NCBI RefSeq assembly: GCF_047739745.1
Contig: NZ_JBLLVA010000005.1
Location: 149,836 to 213,835, forward strand
Direction: 5' to 3'
Length of the DNA: 64,000 nt
DNA from: Pseudaminobacter sp047739745
GTDB taxonomy: Bacteria; Pseudomonadota; Alphaproteobacteria; Rhizobiales; Rhizobiaceae
The first letter of the stretch is position 1, and the number at the start of each line of letters is the position of its first letter. A program made the position numbers and the translations under genes. This document shows, piece after piece, positions 43,335-52,318 of the stretch. The notes beneath the pieces were generated by a model. That model worked only from the letters and a program-made list of their open reading frames with translations. It did not search any database and had not been told where the DNA came from.

Positions 43335-43913
43335 ATTTCAACAATCCTATGAATGTTAAAATGTCTATTAGCGCAGGTGCCAGGCTTTGACAACCGAGAA
43401 CGTGGACCCTTGCGCGAAAGACCTCGGCGTATTTTCGCGCACGACAATGATGTTTCTGATCTCGTTACGACGCACTTGTCCGTTTGACCCCCGCGACTGA
43501 CCTTTTGACGCTAATGGGCATTGTGACCTTTCGGCCTTTCGCGGTCTGGCCAGTGACGGCAGCGCCATCGGTGTTTTGCTCACGCTGGTGCTCTTCGTCA
43601 TCTCGTCCGCCAACGATGTGACCATCAGGGCTCTTGTGCGTTGACCCGATGGGCTTGTGCGAGAGCCCGCACCTTCGTGGAACTGCTGCCGGACCCAGAC
43701 GGGTCGCGCCAGTCGGCGGTGTCATTCGGCTGCAGGGAAGGGGCGGCTGGCTGTCCCTGGTCGAAGTCTTCGACACCTATGCTGAGGAGCTGGTGCGCAT
43801 GTGCGGCCGTTTCTATCTGGCGGGCTTTGCCGAGGACACCGCCATCCAATCGAAGCGCTCGGGGAAACTGGACTCCATGGCATGCTCGGCATGCCTGCGC
43901 TCGCCGACCAGTG

Positions 43914-44114
43914 TCATGCGGCCGACCGCTCTGCCGAAGTGTACGGCTCTTTTAAGCCTGTCGAGGGTGTCGACATCGCTCTGATCTCGAGCCAGCGCGC
44001 AGATCTGGTCACGGGAAAGCCGAGGTCAAGCGTCCTCCGGATGAAGCTCAGCCGGTTGAGGTGAGCCTTAGGGTAAGTGCGGTAGTTGCCCTCTGTGCGC
44101 GCTGGCACAGGCAC
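43914..44114 (-). pseudogene. MerR-family regulator fragment
   Basis: ARTEGNYRTYPKAHLNRLSF followed by IRRTLDLGFP is the second half of a MerR HTH of the Cu/Cd/Pb kind. The first helix, dimer helix and metal-binding cysteines are missing, and the text changes to nonsense after GFPVTR. A dead remnant of a CueR-like regulator. Confidence 0.65.
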
Positions 44115-44261
44115 GTGACTGCCTTAGGGGAGCGGCTTGCTATGCGGCTCCCATGGCTTGTCCGAGTTACGTGTACGTAGCCTCGTGCCGGGCTGCTCCC
44201 CACCACAAGAGAGGTGCCCAGGCGGGATGGTAGGCGGCGGCTCGCAAATCGGGTAATTCTT

Positions 44262-44279
44262 TAACCGAGTTTCCGGTTA
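44262..44279. repeat. 18-nt TAACCG/CGGTTA palindrome, copy 2
   Basis: TAACCGAGTTTCCGGTTA: same arms and 6-nt centre as copy 1 (2621) and copy 3 (52160). It lies between MerR and DUF411 fragments, at a break in the copper-cluster debris. Confidence 0.6.
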
Positions 44280-44292
44280 GAAGACGGTGGAT

Positions 44293-44472
44293 CTTGAAGA
44301 CCTTTTCGCAGATCCGCAAGCAGGTTCGTGCTCCCGCTGAAATGGAGGGCTGCTATGCCGCAGCCATAGAAGGCTACTTCCTTGAAAGGCCACGTCCCTC
44401 TCGAAGCGATCGAGAAGCTGCTTGCCGAGCGCCCGGACATCAGCGGCCTCGCTGCACCAGGCATGCCGTAGG
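44293..44472 (+). pseudogene. DUF411 metal-binding protein fragment, frameshifted
   Basis: One frame reads SQIRKQVRAPAEMEGCYAAA then IEGYFLE; after an extra A the next frame continues GHVPLEAIEKLLAERPDISG then LAAPGMP and stops. Together this is the C-terminal two thirds of a DUF411 (copper-associated) protein. The N-terminal Cys motif is missing. A second broken DUF411 lies at 57933-58196. Confidence 0.7.
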
Positions 44473-44599
44473 GATCGATTAGCATGGGGAAAGGATCCTG
44501 CGGCGACCTATCAGGTCTATACCGTTCCGCGCGATGCCTCTGAACCTGCCGTCATGTACTACGAAGCGGGAAGTAGGGGGTAAAAGACGGAGCAGGACG

Positions 44600-45148
44600 A
44601 TGCCGCAGTTAGCGTATTCCGCCGAGGCCACGGTTCCCGTCGACGCTCCGGCCGAGGCGTTGTTCGGGTACCTGGACAACCATGGGAAGCTATCCGCACA
44701 CATGGATCAGCCATCCTGGGCCATGATGGGGGCCAAGATGGAAGTCCACATGGACGCGAGCGGAACCCAATCGGTCGGCTCGACGTTCGGTTTCACGGGA
44801 AGCTTCGTGAGAATGCCGTTGGCTGTCGACGAGATCATCACTGAACGCAAACCGCCATTCCTGAAGACCTGGACGACGATCGGCGAGCCGAGGCTCTGGG
44901 TGATCGGGCGCTACAGGATGGGATTGAGGATAGCTCCCCGATCCGGGTCGTCGCTGCTGACCGTGTTCATCGGCTACGACCTGCCGCAAGGCTTCGGAAC
45001 GCGCATGCTCGGCTGGCTACTGGGCGGCATCTACGCCAGATGGTGCACCCGGCGCATGGCGGGCGACGCCGCGCGGCATTTTCGCAAAAGCGACCATCGA
45101 TGCCGGACGCAAGCGCCCGGCCGACAATCACGAGGAGAACAACAATGA
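44600..45148 (+). CDS. SRPBCC (START-like) family protein
   Basis: 182 aa. A polyketide-cyclase/SRPBCC beta-barrel that binds a hydrophobic ligand: VPVDAPAEALFGYLDNHGKL, then RPPFLKTW-like RKPPFLKTWTTIGEPRLWVI. A C-terminal hydrophobic helix (GFGTRMLGWLLGGIYARWC) may touch the membrane. Start at ATG 44600 with GGAGCAGGA upstream. Its stop overlaps the phosphoketolase ATG (ATGA), so they are co-translated. Ligand unknown. Confidence 0.78.
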   Translation: MPQLAYSAEATVPVDAPAEALFGYLDNHGKLSAHMDQPSWAMMGAKMEVHMDASGTQSVGSTFGFTGSFVRMPLAVDEIITERKPPFLKTWTTIGEPRLWVIGRYRMGLRIAPRSGSSLLTVFIGYDLPQGFGTRMLGWLLGGIYARWCTRRMAGDAARHFRKSDHRCRTQAPGRQSRGEQQ

Positions 45149-47535
45149 CCGGCAAGCAGCAGACGGTTCAAGGGACGCTTTCAGCCGAAGAGCTTATGGC
45201 GATCCACGCCTACTGGCGAGCCGCCAACTATCTTACAGTCGGGCAGATCTACCTCCTCGACAACCCGCTCCTGCGCGATCCTCTGAGGCTGGAACATATC
45301 AAACCCCGGCTCCTGGGTCATTGGGGGACCTCGCCGGGACTCAACTTCGTCTACGCCCATCTGAACAGGCTTATCCGGCTGCGCGACGCGAACATGATCT
45401 ATGTCTGCGGACCGGGGCATGGCGGCCCCGCGATGGTCGCCAACACCTACCTCGAGGGTACCTACAGCGAGCTCATTCCCGACATTTCCCGGGACGAGGC
45501 AGGCTTGCGGAAGCTCTTCCGCCAGTTTTCGTTTCCAGGAGGCATTCCCAGCCATGCCGCGCCCGAGGTTCCGGGGTCGATCAACGAGGGTGGTGAACTC
45601 GGGTATTCCCTGTCGCACGCCTACGGTGCCGCCTTCGATAATCCTGACCTGATCGTCGCCTGCGTGATCGGCGACGGCGAGGCAGAGACCGGGCCGCTTG
45701 CCGCGGCCTGGCACTCGAACAAGTTCCTGAACCCCGCGCATGACGGTGCCGTGCTGCCCATCCTTCACCTCAACGGGTACAAGATCGCCAATCCCACCGT
45801 GCTCGACCGCATCCCGCCGGAGGAACTGCGCTCGCTCTTGATCGGCTACGGGCACGAACCGCTGTTCGTGGAAGGGGATGACCCGTCGGAGATGCACGAG
45901 CGGATGGCATCGGTGCTGGAGGAGGCTTTCGGGAAAATCCGAGAGCTCCAAGAAGACGCCCGTACAGGGAGTGGAGGGAAAAAACGCCCCCGATGGCCGA
46001 TGATCGTCCTGCGGAGCCCGAAAGGCTGGACCGGGCCGAAAGAGGTCGATGGCCTGAAGACCGAAGGTTTCTGGCGTTCTCATCAAGTGCCGCTCTCGGG
46101 TCTCGCCGGGAACGCGGAGCACCTCAGGATGCTCGCGGATTGGCTTCGGAGCTATCGCCCCGAAGAACTGTTCGGCGAGGACGGCAGCCCCGTCCCGGAG
46201 GTCCTCTCCGCAACGCCAGCCGGGTCCCGGCGCATGAGCGCCAATCCCCATGCGAACGGCGGAATGCTCCGCAAGAGCCTGGACATGCCCGGGCTCGCTC
46301 CGCATGCTGTCCAGGTCAGCCGCCCCGGCGAGAGGAAGGCCGAAGCCACGAGGGTGATGGGCGGCTTCCTTCGCGAAGTGATGCGTTTGAACGAAGCCCA
46401 CCGCAACTTCCGTCTCGTCGGCCCCGACGAGACAGCATCTAACAGGCTCCAGGACGTCTTCGAGGTGGCGGGGCGCGCCTGGATGGAGCAGGTCCTTCCG
46501 GAAGACACGGATCTTGGTCCCGATGGCCGGGTGTTGGAAATCCTTTCTGAACATACCTGCCAGGGCTGGCTCGAAGGATATCTGCTCACCGGACGGCACG
46601 GCCTGTTCTCCTGCTACGAGGCCTTCATCCACATCGTGGATTCAATGTTCAACCAGCATGCAAAATGGCTGGACGCGAGCCGCGACATCCCATGGCGGCG
46701 TCCCGTCTCGTCTCTCAACTACCTGCTGACGAGCCATGTGTGGCAGCAGGACCACAACGGTTTCAGCCACCAGGATCCCGGATTCGTCGATGTCGCCCTA
46801 AACAAGAAGGCCGACATCGTGCGCGTATACTTCCCGCCGGACGCGAACACGCTGCTGTGCGTCACAGACCATGTCCTCAGGACCTGGAACCGCATCAACA
46901 TCATCGTGGCCGGAAAGGCACCCTCCTGGCAGTGGTTGTCCATGGACCAGGCGAGGGCGCACTGCGAGGTTGGGATCGGCATCTGGGACTGGGCTTCCAG
47001 CAAGGGACCGAGCGACCCGGACGTGGTGATGGCATGCGCCGGAGATGTCCCCACGGTAGAGACCCTCGCTGCTGTGCAGATCCTGAGGGAGCACATGCCG
47101 GATCTCAATGTAAGGGTCGTCAACGTGATCGACCTGATGACCCTGCAGCCACGGGAGGTCCATCCGCATGGCCTGTCCGACCGCGACTTCGACGGGCTGT
47201 TCACGGCCGACAAGCCCGTCATTTTCGCCTATCACGGCTACCCGTGGACGATCCACAGGCTGACATACCGAAGGAGGAACCACGCCAACTTCCACGTCCG
47301 GGGCTTCAACGAAGAAGGCACGACGACCACGCCCTTCGACATGACCGTGTTGAACGGGCTGGACCGATACCACTTGGTGCAGAGCGTGATTGAGCGCACG
47401 CCAAAGGTGGAATCAACCGGCATCCGGCTGAAACAGCTGATGGAAACCAAGCTGCTTGATCATTACGGTTACGTTCGGGCTCATGGGCAGGATTTGTCGG
47501 AAATCCGCGATTGGAAGTGGAACGCGCTGGTTTGA
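45145..47535 (+). CDS. xfp: Phosphoketolase (xylulose-5-P/fructose-6-P)
   Basis: 796 aa, a thiamine diphosphate enzyme. Cleaves xylulose-5-P or fructose-6-P with phosphate to acetyl phosphate plus glyceraldehyde-3-P or erythrose-4-P. Seen: GPGHGGPAMVANTYLEGTYS, the TPP motif VIGDGEAETGPLAAAWHSNK, and LLTSHVWQQDHNGFSHQDPG. Start at ATG 45145 with GAGGAG upstream. The following acetate kinase makes ATP from acetyl phosphate. Confidence 0.95.
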   Translation: MTGKQQTVQGTLSAEELMAIHAYWRAANYLTVGQIYLLDNPLLRDPLRLEHIKPRLLGHWGTSPGLNFVYAHLNRLIRLRDANMIYVCGPGHGGPAMVANTYLEGTYSELIPDISRDEAGLRKLFRQFSFPGGIPSHAAPEVPGSINEGGELGYSLSHAYGAAFDNPDLIVACVIGDGEAETGPLAAAWHSNKFLNPAHDGAVLPILHLNGYKIANPTVLDRIPPEELRSLLIGYGHEPLFVEGDDPSEMHERMASVLEEAFGKIRELQEDARTGSGGKKRPRWPMIVLRSPKGWTGPKEVDGLKTEGFWRSHQVPLSGLAGNAEHLRMLADWLRSYRPEELFGEDGSPVPEVLSATPAGSRRMSANPHANGGMLRKSLDMPGLAPHAVQVSRPGERKAEATRVMGGFLREVMRLNEAHRNFRLVGPDETASNRLQDVFEVAGRAWMEQVLPEDTDLGPDGRVLEILSEHTCQGWLEGYLLTGRHGLFSCYEAFIHIVDSMFNQHAKWLDASRDIPWRRPVSSLNYLLTSHVWQQDHNGFSHQDPGFVDVALNKKADIVRVYFPPDANTLLCVTDHVLRTWNRINIIVAGKAPSWQWLSMDQARAHCEVGIGIWDWASSKGPSDPDVVMACAGDVPTVETLAAVQILREHMPDLNVRVVNVIDLMTLQPREVHPHGLSDRDFDGLFTADKPVIFAYHGYPWTIHRLTYRRRNHANFHVRGFNEEGTTTTPFDMTVLNGLDRYHLVQSVIERTPKVESTGIRLKQLMETKLLDHYGYVRAHGQDLSEIRDWKWNALV

Positions 47536-47542
47536 TGACACG

Positions 47543-48742
47543 ATGATCGCCGACACAATTCTCGTGCTGAACGCTGGCTCGTCGAGCCTCAAGTTCGGCC
47601 TGTTCGAGCTGTGCACGCAGTTGCCTGTCCTGATGCGAGGCAGCCTGACGTCACTAAATGGCAAGCCGCAGATGAGCGTCTTCGGTCCGGAAGGCAGCCA
47701 GGCACAGCACGCGGATCTGGCAGACGGTCCGATCAGCACCGAAGAAGCACTGGAGTTCGTCTTTGCCGAAGTCGAGGGGAAGGGGCTGCTTCAATCTGTC
47801 AGCGCAGTCGGCCACCGAATCGTTCATGGAGGACGCGATTTCACTGCCGCGACCATCCTCGATCCGCCAACGCTCGAGGCACTGCGAGCGTTTACCCCCG
47901 TAGCTCCGCTTCACCAGCCACACAATCTCGAAATCGTCGAACTTGCTGTCCGCTTCCTGCCCAAGGCCGTGCAGATCGGTTGCTTCGATACCGCCTTTCA
48001 CGCCGAACGGCCGAGGCTGGCGATGCTTTACGCACTCCCGCGCGCGCTGACGGATTCAGGCATCATGTCCTTCGGCTTCCATGGCATATCCTACGGTCAT
48101 ATCGCGTCGCGGCTGCGCGAGCGTTATGGGTCGGCTGCCGGCGGGCGTGCCATCGTCGCCCATCTCGGCAGCGGAGCCAGCCTCTGCGCGATGCATGAAG
48201 GAAAGAGCGTCGCAACCACAATGGGGTTTTCGCCGCTCGACGGGTTGGTGATGGGCACGCGTTCCGGCTCGATCGACCCTGGGGTCATCCTCTATCTCTT
48301 GCAGAACCGTAAGATGCATGTCCATGAGATCTCGCGACTTCTCTATGATCGGTCGGGCCTGCTCGGTGTTTCTGGCATCAGCGATGATATGCAGACCTTG
48401 GTTGAGTCTGACGACCCGCAATCGAAAGAGGCGATCGATCTTTTTGTCTACCGTGCCGGTCGCGAGATCGGATCGTTGGCCGCCGCGCTGGGTGGATTAG
48501 ACACATTGGTGTTCACCGCCGGGATCGGTGAAAATTCCCCCTTGATCCGCGACAAGATTTGCGAGGCCGCGGCCTGGCTCGGCGTGACACTTGATGCCGA
48601 GCGTAACCGACAAGGCAACGAGCGTATCAGCGCCCATGGCTCTGTGGTCGACGTTTTGGTGATCCCGACAGAGGAGGAGAGAGCCGTCGCAGAACAGGTG
48701 TCGTCTGCAATGTCGCAAGGGGCGCCAGTTCGAGACAAGTGA
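47543..48742 (+). CDS. ackA: Acetate kinase
   Basis: 399 aa. Makes ATP and acetate from acetyl phosphate (and the reverse). Seen: VLNAGSSSLKFGLFEL, VGHRIVHGGRDF, the phosphate loop AHLGSGASLCAM, and FTAGIGENSPLIRDKI. Starts 7 nt after xfp, so it forms a fermentative energy module. No weak or missing key residue noted. Confidence 0.95.
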   Translation: MIADTILVLNAGSSSLKFGLFELCTQLPVLMRGSLTSLNGKPQMSVFGPEGSQAQHADLADGPISTEEALEFVFAEVEGKGLLQSVSAVGHRIVHGGRDFTAATILDPPTLEALRAFTPVAPLHQPHNLEIVELAVRFLPKAVQIGCFDTAFHAERPRLAMLYALPRALTDSGIMSFGFHGISYGHIASRLRERYGSAAGGRAIVAHLGSGASLCAMHEGKSVATTMGFSPLDGLVMGTRSGSIDPGVILYLLQNRKMHVHEISRLLYDRSGLLGVSGISDDMQTLVESDDPQSKEAIDLFVYRAGREIGSLAAALGGLDTLVFTAGIGENSPLIRDKICEAAAWLGVTLDAERNRQGNERISAHGSVVDVLVIPTEEERAVAEQVSSAMSQGAPVRDK

Positions 48743-48986
48743 AGTGAAGGCAATCCGGCATAATAGCGGAGCAATGTACAAAGGGCCTGAGTTGCAGACC
48801 CACACGGTGGATGTCGGCGGAATTGCGAGTGGCACTGACCCACTTGTCGTGTCGTCGGCGACGTGCGGGACATGGTTCGGGCATGCGCAATCTGTTCTGG
48901 ACTACGCTTCCATGTTCATCAACTCTGCCATGGGAGTATGTTCACGCCCCGGGAGCCGCCTTTGGCAGTCCAACATGGAGGAGACG

Positions 48987-50393
48987 ATGGTCGATCATAG
49001 TGAAACTCCGGCTCCAGGCATTTGGGACCTAGGAGCCGTCCCCCATTCGCTGAACAGCAGTTGCTTCTGCATCAGCGTGGACCGGGACGAGCTCGCCAGG
49101 GAGTTCCAGACGAGTGCTGAAACACACACGGCGCTTTCCGCCATGGGAGACGAGCATGCGAACATGTTCGCCGCGCTTCCGGTGTTCGTTGCGCGGCAGC
49201 ACTTGGACAGGATGGCAGAGATCGTCCGGGCCGCGGAGGCGGTTATATCCTCGCGCGCCTATCGCGACCTCGTGCTCGAAGATGCGCCCGCTGTCGCGCA
49301 GTTCGAGCCGCGGGCGAGAGGCGTCTTCATGAGCTTCGACTTCCATCTGTCGTCCGAGGAGCCGAAGCTCATCGAGATCAACACGAACGCAGGGGGCGCT
49401 CTCCTCAACCTCCTGCTGGCGCGGGCTCAGCGCGCCTGTTGCGAGGCCGTCGAGCCGATGATGCCCGGTGCAGCCGCCCTCGACGCGCTGGAGCATCGGT
49501 TCATGGACATGTTCCTCGCCGAATGGCGTCTCGAACGTGGCGAACTGCCGCTCCGCCGCATCGCCATCGTCGACGAGCAGCCGGAGGGTCAGTACCTCTA
49601 CCCCGAGTTTCTGCTCTTCCAGCAGCTGTTCGTGCGGAACGGCATCGACGCGGTCATCGCCGACCCGTCGGCGCTGTGGGTGAGCGACGGCATGCTCCGG
49701 CACGAACGGGGTCCGGTCGATCTGCTCTACAACCGACTGACGGATTTCATGCTTGAGCGGCCGGCGCACCACGCCATACGCAAGGCGTACCTGGAAGGTT
49801 CGGTCGTGCTGACACCGCACCCGAGGGCACATGCCCTGTATGCCAACAAGAGAAATCTGGCGGTGCTCAGCGACCATGCCCGGTTGAGCGCGCTCGGGAT
49901 TCCAGACGACGTTTCAACGGCACTCGTGGCTGGTGTCCCTAGCACCGAAACGGTCGAAGCATCCAAGGCTGATTCGCTGTGGTCCAGGCGGCGTAAGCTG
50001 TTCTTCAAGCCTGCGTCCGGGTTCGGAAGCAGGGCTGCCTATCGGGGAGACAAGCTGACCAGACGAGTGTGGGAGGAAATCCTCTCGGGGGACTACGTTG
50101 CCCAGGAACTTGTTACTCCCGGCGAGAGGATGATCGGAGCGCCTGAGTCCCCGACGCCGCTCAAGTTCGACGTGCGGAACTACGTCTACGGCGGAGAGGT
50201 GCAGTTCGTGACTGCACGTCTTTACCAGGGCCAGACCACCAATGCCCGTACTCCGGGAGGCGGCTTTGCGCCGGTGTTCACTACTTCAGAAAAAGATTCC
50301 GCTGGCGAGTTGAGTGACATCCTCGAACACGCGATGCCGCCCTGCGACAAAGCCACAGCATCATGCGGAGTTCCTGCCACGGAAAGGACATGA
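48987..50393 (+). CDS. ATP-grasp-like protein of unknown substrate
   Basis: 468 aa. The text resembles circularly permuted ATP-grasp proteins: LIEINTNAGGALLN in the first half, RRKLFFKPASGFGSRAAYRG (phosphate loop) and VAQELVTPGER, then LKFDVRNYVYGGEVQFVTAR near the end. It probably forms an amide or acyl bond with ATP. GGAGGAG sits before ATG 48987. It lies 3 nt upstream of a CBS-BON gene, inside the xfp-ackA transcription direction. Product unknown; no homologue I can name. Confidence 0.65.
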   Translation: MVDHSETPAPGIWDLGAVPHSLNSSCFCISVDRDELAREFQTSAETHTALSAMGDEHANMFAALPVFVARQHLDRMAEIVRAAEAVISSRAYRDLVLEDAPAVAQFEPRARGVFMSFDFHLSSEEPKLIEINTNAGGALLNLLLARAQRACCEAVEPMMPGAAALDALEHRFMDMFLAEWRLERGELPLRRIAIVDEQPEGQYLYPEFLLFQQLFVRNGIDAVIADPSALWVSDGMLRHERGPVDLLYNRLTDFMLERPAHHAIRKAYLEGSVVLTPHPRAHALYANKRNLAVLSDHARLSALGIPDDVSTALVAGVPSTETVEASKADSLWSRRRKLFFKPASGFGSRAAYRGDKLTRRVWEEILSGDYVAQELVTPGERMIGAPESPTPLKFDVRNYVYGGEVQFVTARLYQGQTTNARTPGGGFAPVFTTSEKDSAGELSDILEHAMPPCDKATASCGVPATERT

Positions 50394-50396
50394 CCC

Positions 50397-51053
50397 ATGA
50401 TCGCGAGGGATATGATGACACCAGCGCCGACCACGGTGTGTCCGGAGCATAGCGTGTGGCACTTGGCCCGGATCATGTTGGCCGAGCATGTAAGCGGGAT
50501 TCCGGTGCTCACTGATGACGGCACGCTTGCTGGCATAGTGACGGAGGGCGATCTCCTTCGCCGAACAGAACTTGGAACCGAAGATGCCTTCCCCGAAGAT
50601 TCCTCCCACGATGCCGATTCACCTGCCAGACTCTACGTGAAGAGCCGTAGCTGGAAGGTCGGCGATGTCATGACCAGGGATGTCGTCACCGTGGACGAGG
50701 ACGTGTCCGTGCGCGAAATCGCTATGCTGATGAACCGACGTGGCATCAAGCGCCTTCCGGTCATGCGGAACGGGTGCCTGACCGGCATTGTCAGCCGCGC
50801 GGATCTCCTGAAGGTCATTTCGACACCCAGGCCCCGTGCGCAGATTCGGGGTGACGAGGCGCTGCGGCGTGCCATTGTCGCACGTCTGAAGGATGCCGCG
50901 TCTGTCTTATCGGCGCAGCCAACTGTCGCTGTGAAGGACGGAATAGTGAGCGTCACCGGCACTGTGCGGTCACCAGCTGAGCGCGATGTCATTCGCTCGA
51001 TCGTCGAGATCGTCGCCGGCGCTGGTTTCGAAGATCATCTCAGCGGTGCATGA
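50397..51053 (+). CDS. CBS-pair plus BON domain protein
   Basis: 218 aa. Two CBS domains (MIARDMMTPAPTTVCPEHS and VGDVMTRDVVTVDEDVS) and a BON domain (about 150-215, VAVKDGIVSVTGTVRSPAER). Very similar in layout to the proteins at 18067 and 60833, so they are paralogues. Probably binds adenine nucleotides and reports energy state beside an acetate-kinase module. Starts 3 nt after the ATP-grasp gene. Confidence 0.9.
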   Translation: MIARDMMTPAPTTVCPEHSVWHLARIMLAEHVSGIPVLTDDGTLAGIVTEGDLLRRTELGTEDAFPEDSSHDADSPARLYVKSRSWKVGDVMTRDVVTVDEDVSVREIAMLMNRRGIKRLPVMRNGCLTGIVSRADLLKVISTPRPRAQIRGDEALRRAIVARLKDAASVLSAQPTVAVKDGIVSVTGTVRSPAERDVIRSIVEIVAGAGFEDHLSGA

Positions 51054-51161
51054 ATTAGAAACCTGAAGATGCCCCGCCCATCCGCCAGGCTGGAAGTCCT
51101 TGTCGGCCGAAGCCGAGAATAAGATCTTGTCCACGGCGTTGGGTACTAGGTCGGTCAACCC

Positions 51162-52061
51162 GTGCTACGCCTTACCCCCATTCTGGTGCTTGTCGCCCTG
51201 CTCAATTCAATGTGCTATCCGTTCATTGCTTTGGGATTGACATACTCGCCTCACCTAACCTTCGCCGCCTTGCGCGCGATCGTGGCCGGCCTGTTCCTGG
51301 CCATGATCGCTATTGCCTTGCGGCGTCCGCTCCCGACGGATCTTCGTTCCTGGCTTGCCTTGGCATCCATCGGCCTTGGCGCAACCTCGTTTGCGTATTT
51401 CGGCATGTTTCACGCCGCAGAGTTCGTCGCACCCGGTCTTGCGACGGTCATCGCCAACAGTCAGCCCCTGATCACCGCGGTCCTCGCGTTCTTCTTTCTG
51501 TCCGAGCGTCTTCGAGGGCTGCAATATGCGGGATTGTGCCTGGGCTTCCTTGGTATCGCCGCGACGAGCCTTCCGCAAATCGGAGGTGGCGATCAGGCGG
51601 CATTCTCCACCGGCCTTGCTTACATTCTTCTTTCGGTGGCAGGAATCGCCATAAGCAATGTTCTGATGAAGAGCCTGGGCCGCTACGTTGATCCGCTTGT
51701 CGCTATGTCCGCGCAGTTGCTGCTGGGATCCATTCCGCTGGTCGCCCTGGCGCTGATATTCGAGGAACCCACGCGGATAGAGTGGACCCCTGAATTCGTC
51801 GTCGCGCTACTTGCGCTCGCCCTTCCTGGCACGGCATTGGCATACTGGCTTTGGTTTTGGCTCCTTGGCCGCGCCCCCCTGGGGAGGGTCAACGCATTCA
51901 CTTTCCTTTCCCCCGTTTTCGCCCTCATTCTCGGCGCCACTTTCTTTGGCGAGCATATCGGCCCGATGACCCTCGTCGGCCTCATTCTGACCGCCCTCGG
52001 AGTCGTTATCGTCGAACGCGCGGCGCTCGCTACCGCCGACGGAGAACCCAGTGGCTGCTGA
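51162..52061 (+). CDS. EamA/DMT-family transporter
   Basis: 299 aa with ten membrane helices in two EamA repeats (about 5-135 and 145-290). The second repeat contains LALPGTALAYWLWFWLLGRA and FLSPVFALILGATFFGE. A drug/metabolite exporter of unknown substrate. Start at GTG 51162 (MLRLTPILVLVAL). Its end faces the glycoamylase gene. Confidence 0.87.
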   Translation: MLRLTPILVLVALLNSMCYPFIALGLTYSPHLTFAALRAIVAGLFLAMIAIALRRPLPTDLRSWLALASIGLGATSFAYFGMFHAAEFVAPGLATVIANSQPLITAVLAFFFLSERLRGLQYAGLCLGFLGIAATSLPQIGGGDQAAFSTGLAYILLSVAGIAISNVLMKSLGRYVDPLVAMSAQLLLGSIPLVALALIFEEPTRIEWTPEFVVALLALALPGTALAYWLWFWLLGRAPLGRVNAFTFLSPVFALILGATFFGEHIGPMTLVGLILTALGVVIVERAALATADGEPSGC

Positions 52062-52159
52062 TCCATGGTGCGATCGCCAGCGGCTGCCGTGAAGCGCGTG
52101 TTCGACGCTCCGGTGCGGTGACGGACATCGCACGGGCCAAACCGTGAGCGCCGGAGCCA

Positions 52160-52177
52160 TAACCGACTTTCCGGTTA
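52160..52177. repeat. 18-nt TAACCG/CGGTTA palindrome, copy 3
   Basis: TAACCGACTTTCCGGTTA, extended by A and T on the sides. Lies between the ends of two convergent genes. Same arms as copies at 2621 and 44262. Confidence 0.6.
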
Positions 52178-52318
52178 TAGGTTTGATAGTCGCTTTCATG
52201 TCGTCCAGGTTGGACGGCAGAATTCTTCCGCTGCTTCGAGCGAAGCGGCATGGTTACTGTAGCCCCGGCAAGGCAGCAGTTAGGTCCCCTGTCGGACGAA
52301 GTGCCCGCTGCGACAGGA

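Larger units (their letters stand above)
43335..44599. other. Gene-debris region between ars operon and phosphoketolase operon
   Basis: No intact gene. From left to right: the arsR promoter, a + strand stretch about 43540-43640 whose translation (LTLVLFVISSANDVTIRAL) resembles a piece of a ferric-reductase-like membrane domain, unassigned open stretches, a MerR fragment on the minus strand, an 18-nt palindrome and a DUF411 fragment. The order is consistent with a decayed copper cluster. Confidence 0.5.

Noticed and set aside
45181..46632. Long minus-strand open frame (about 480 codons)
   Set aside because: Antisense to phosphoketolase; composition follows the other strand.
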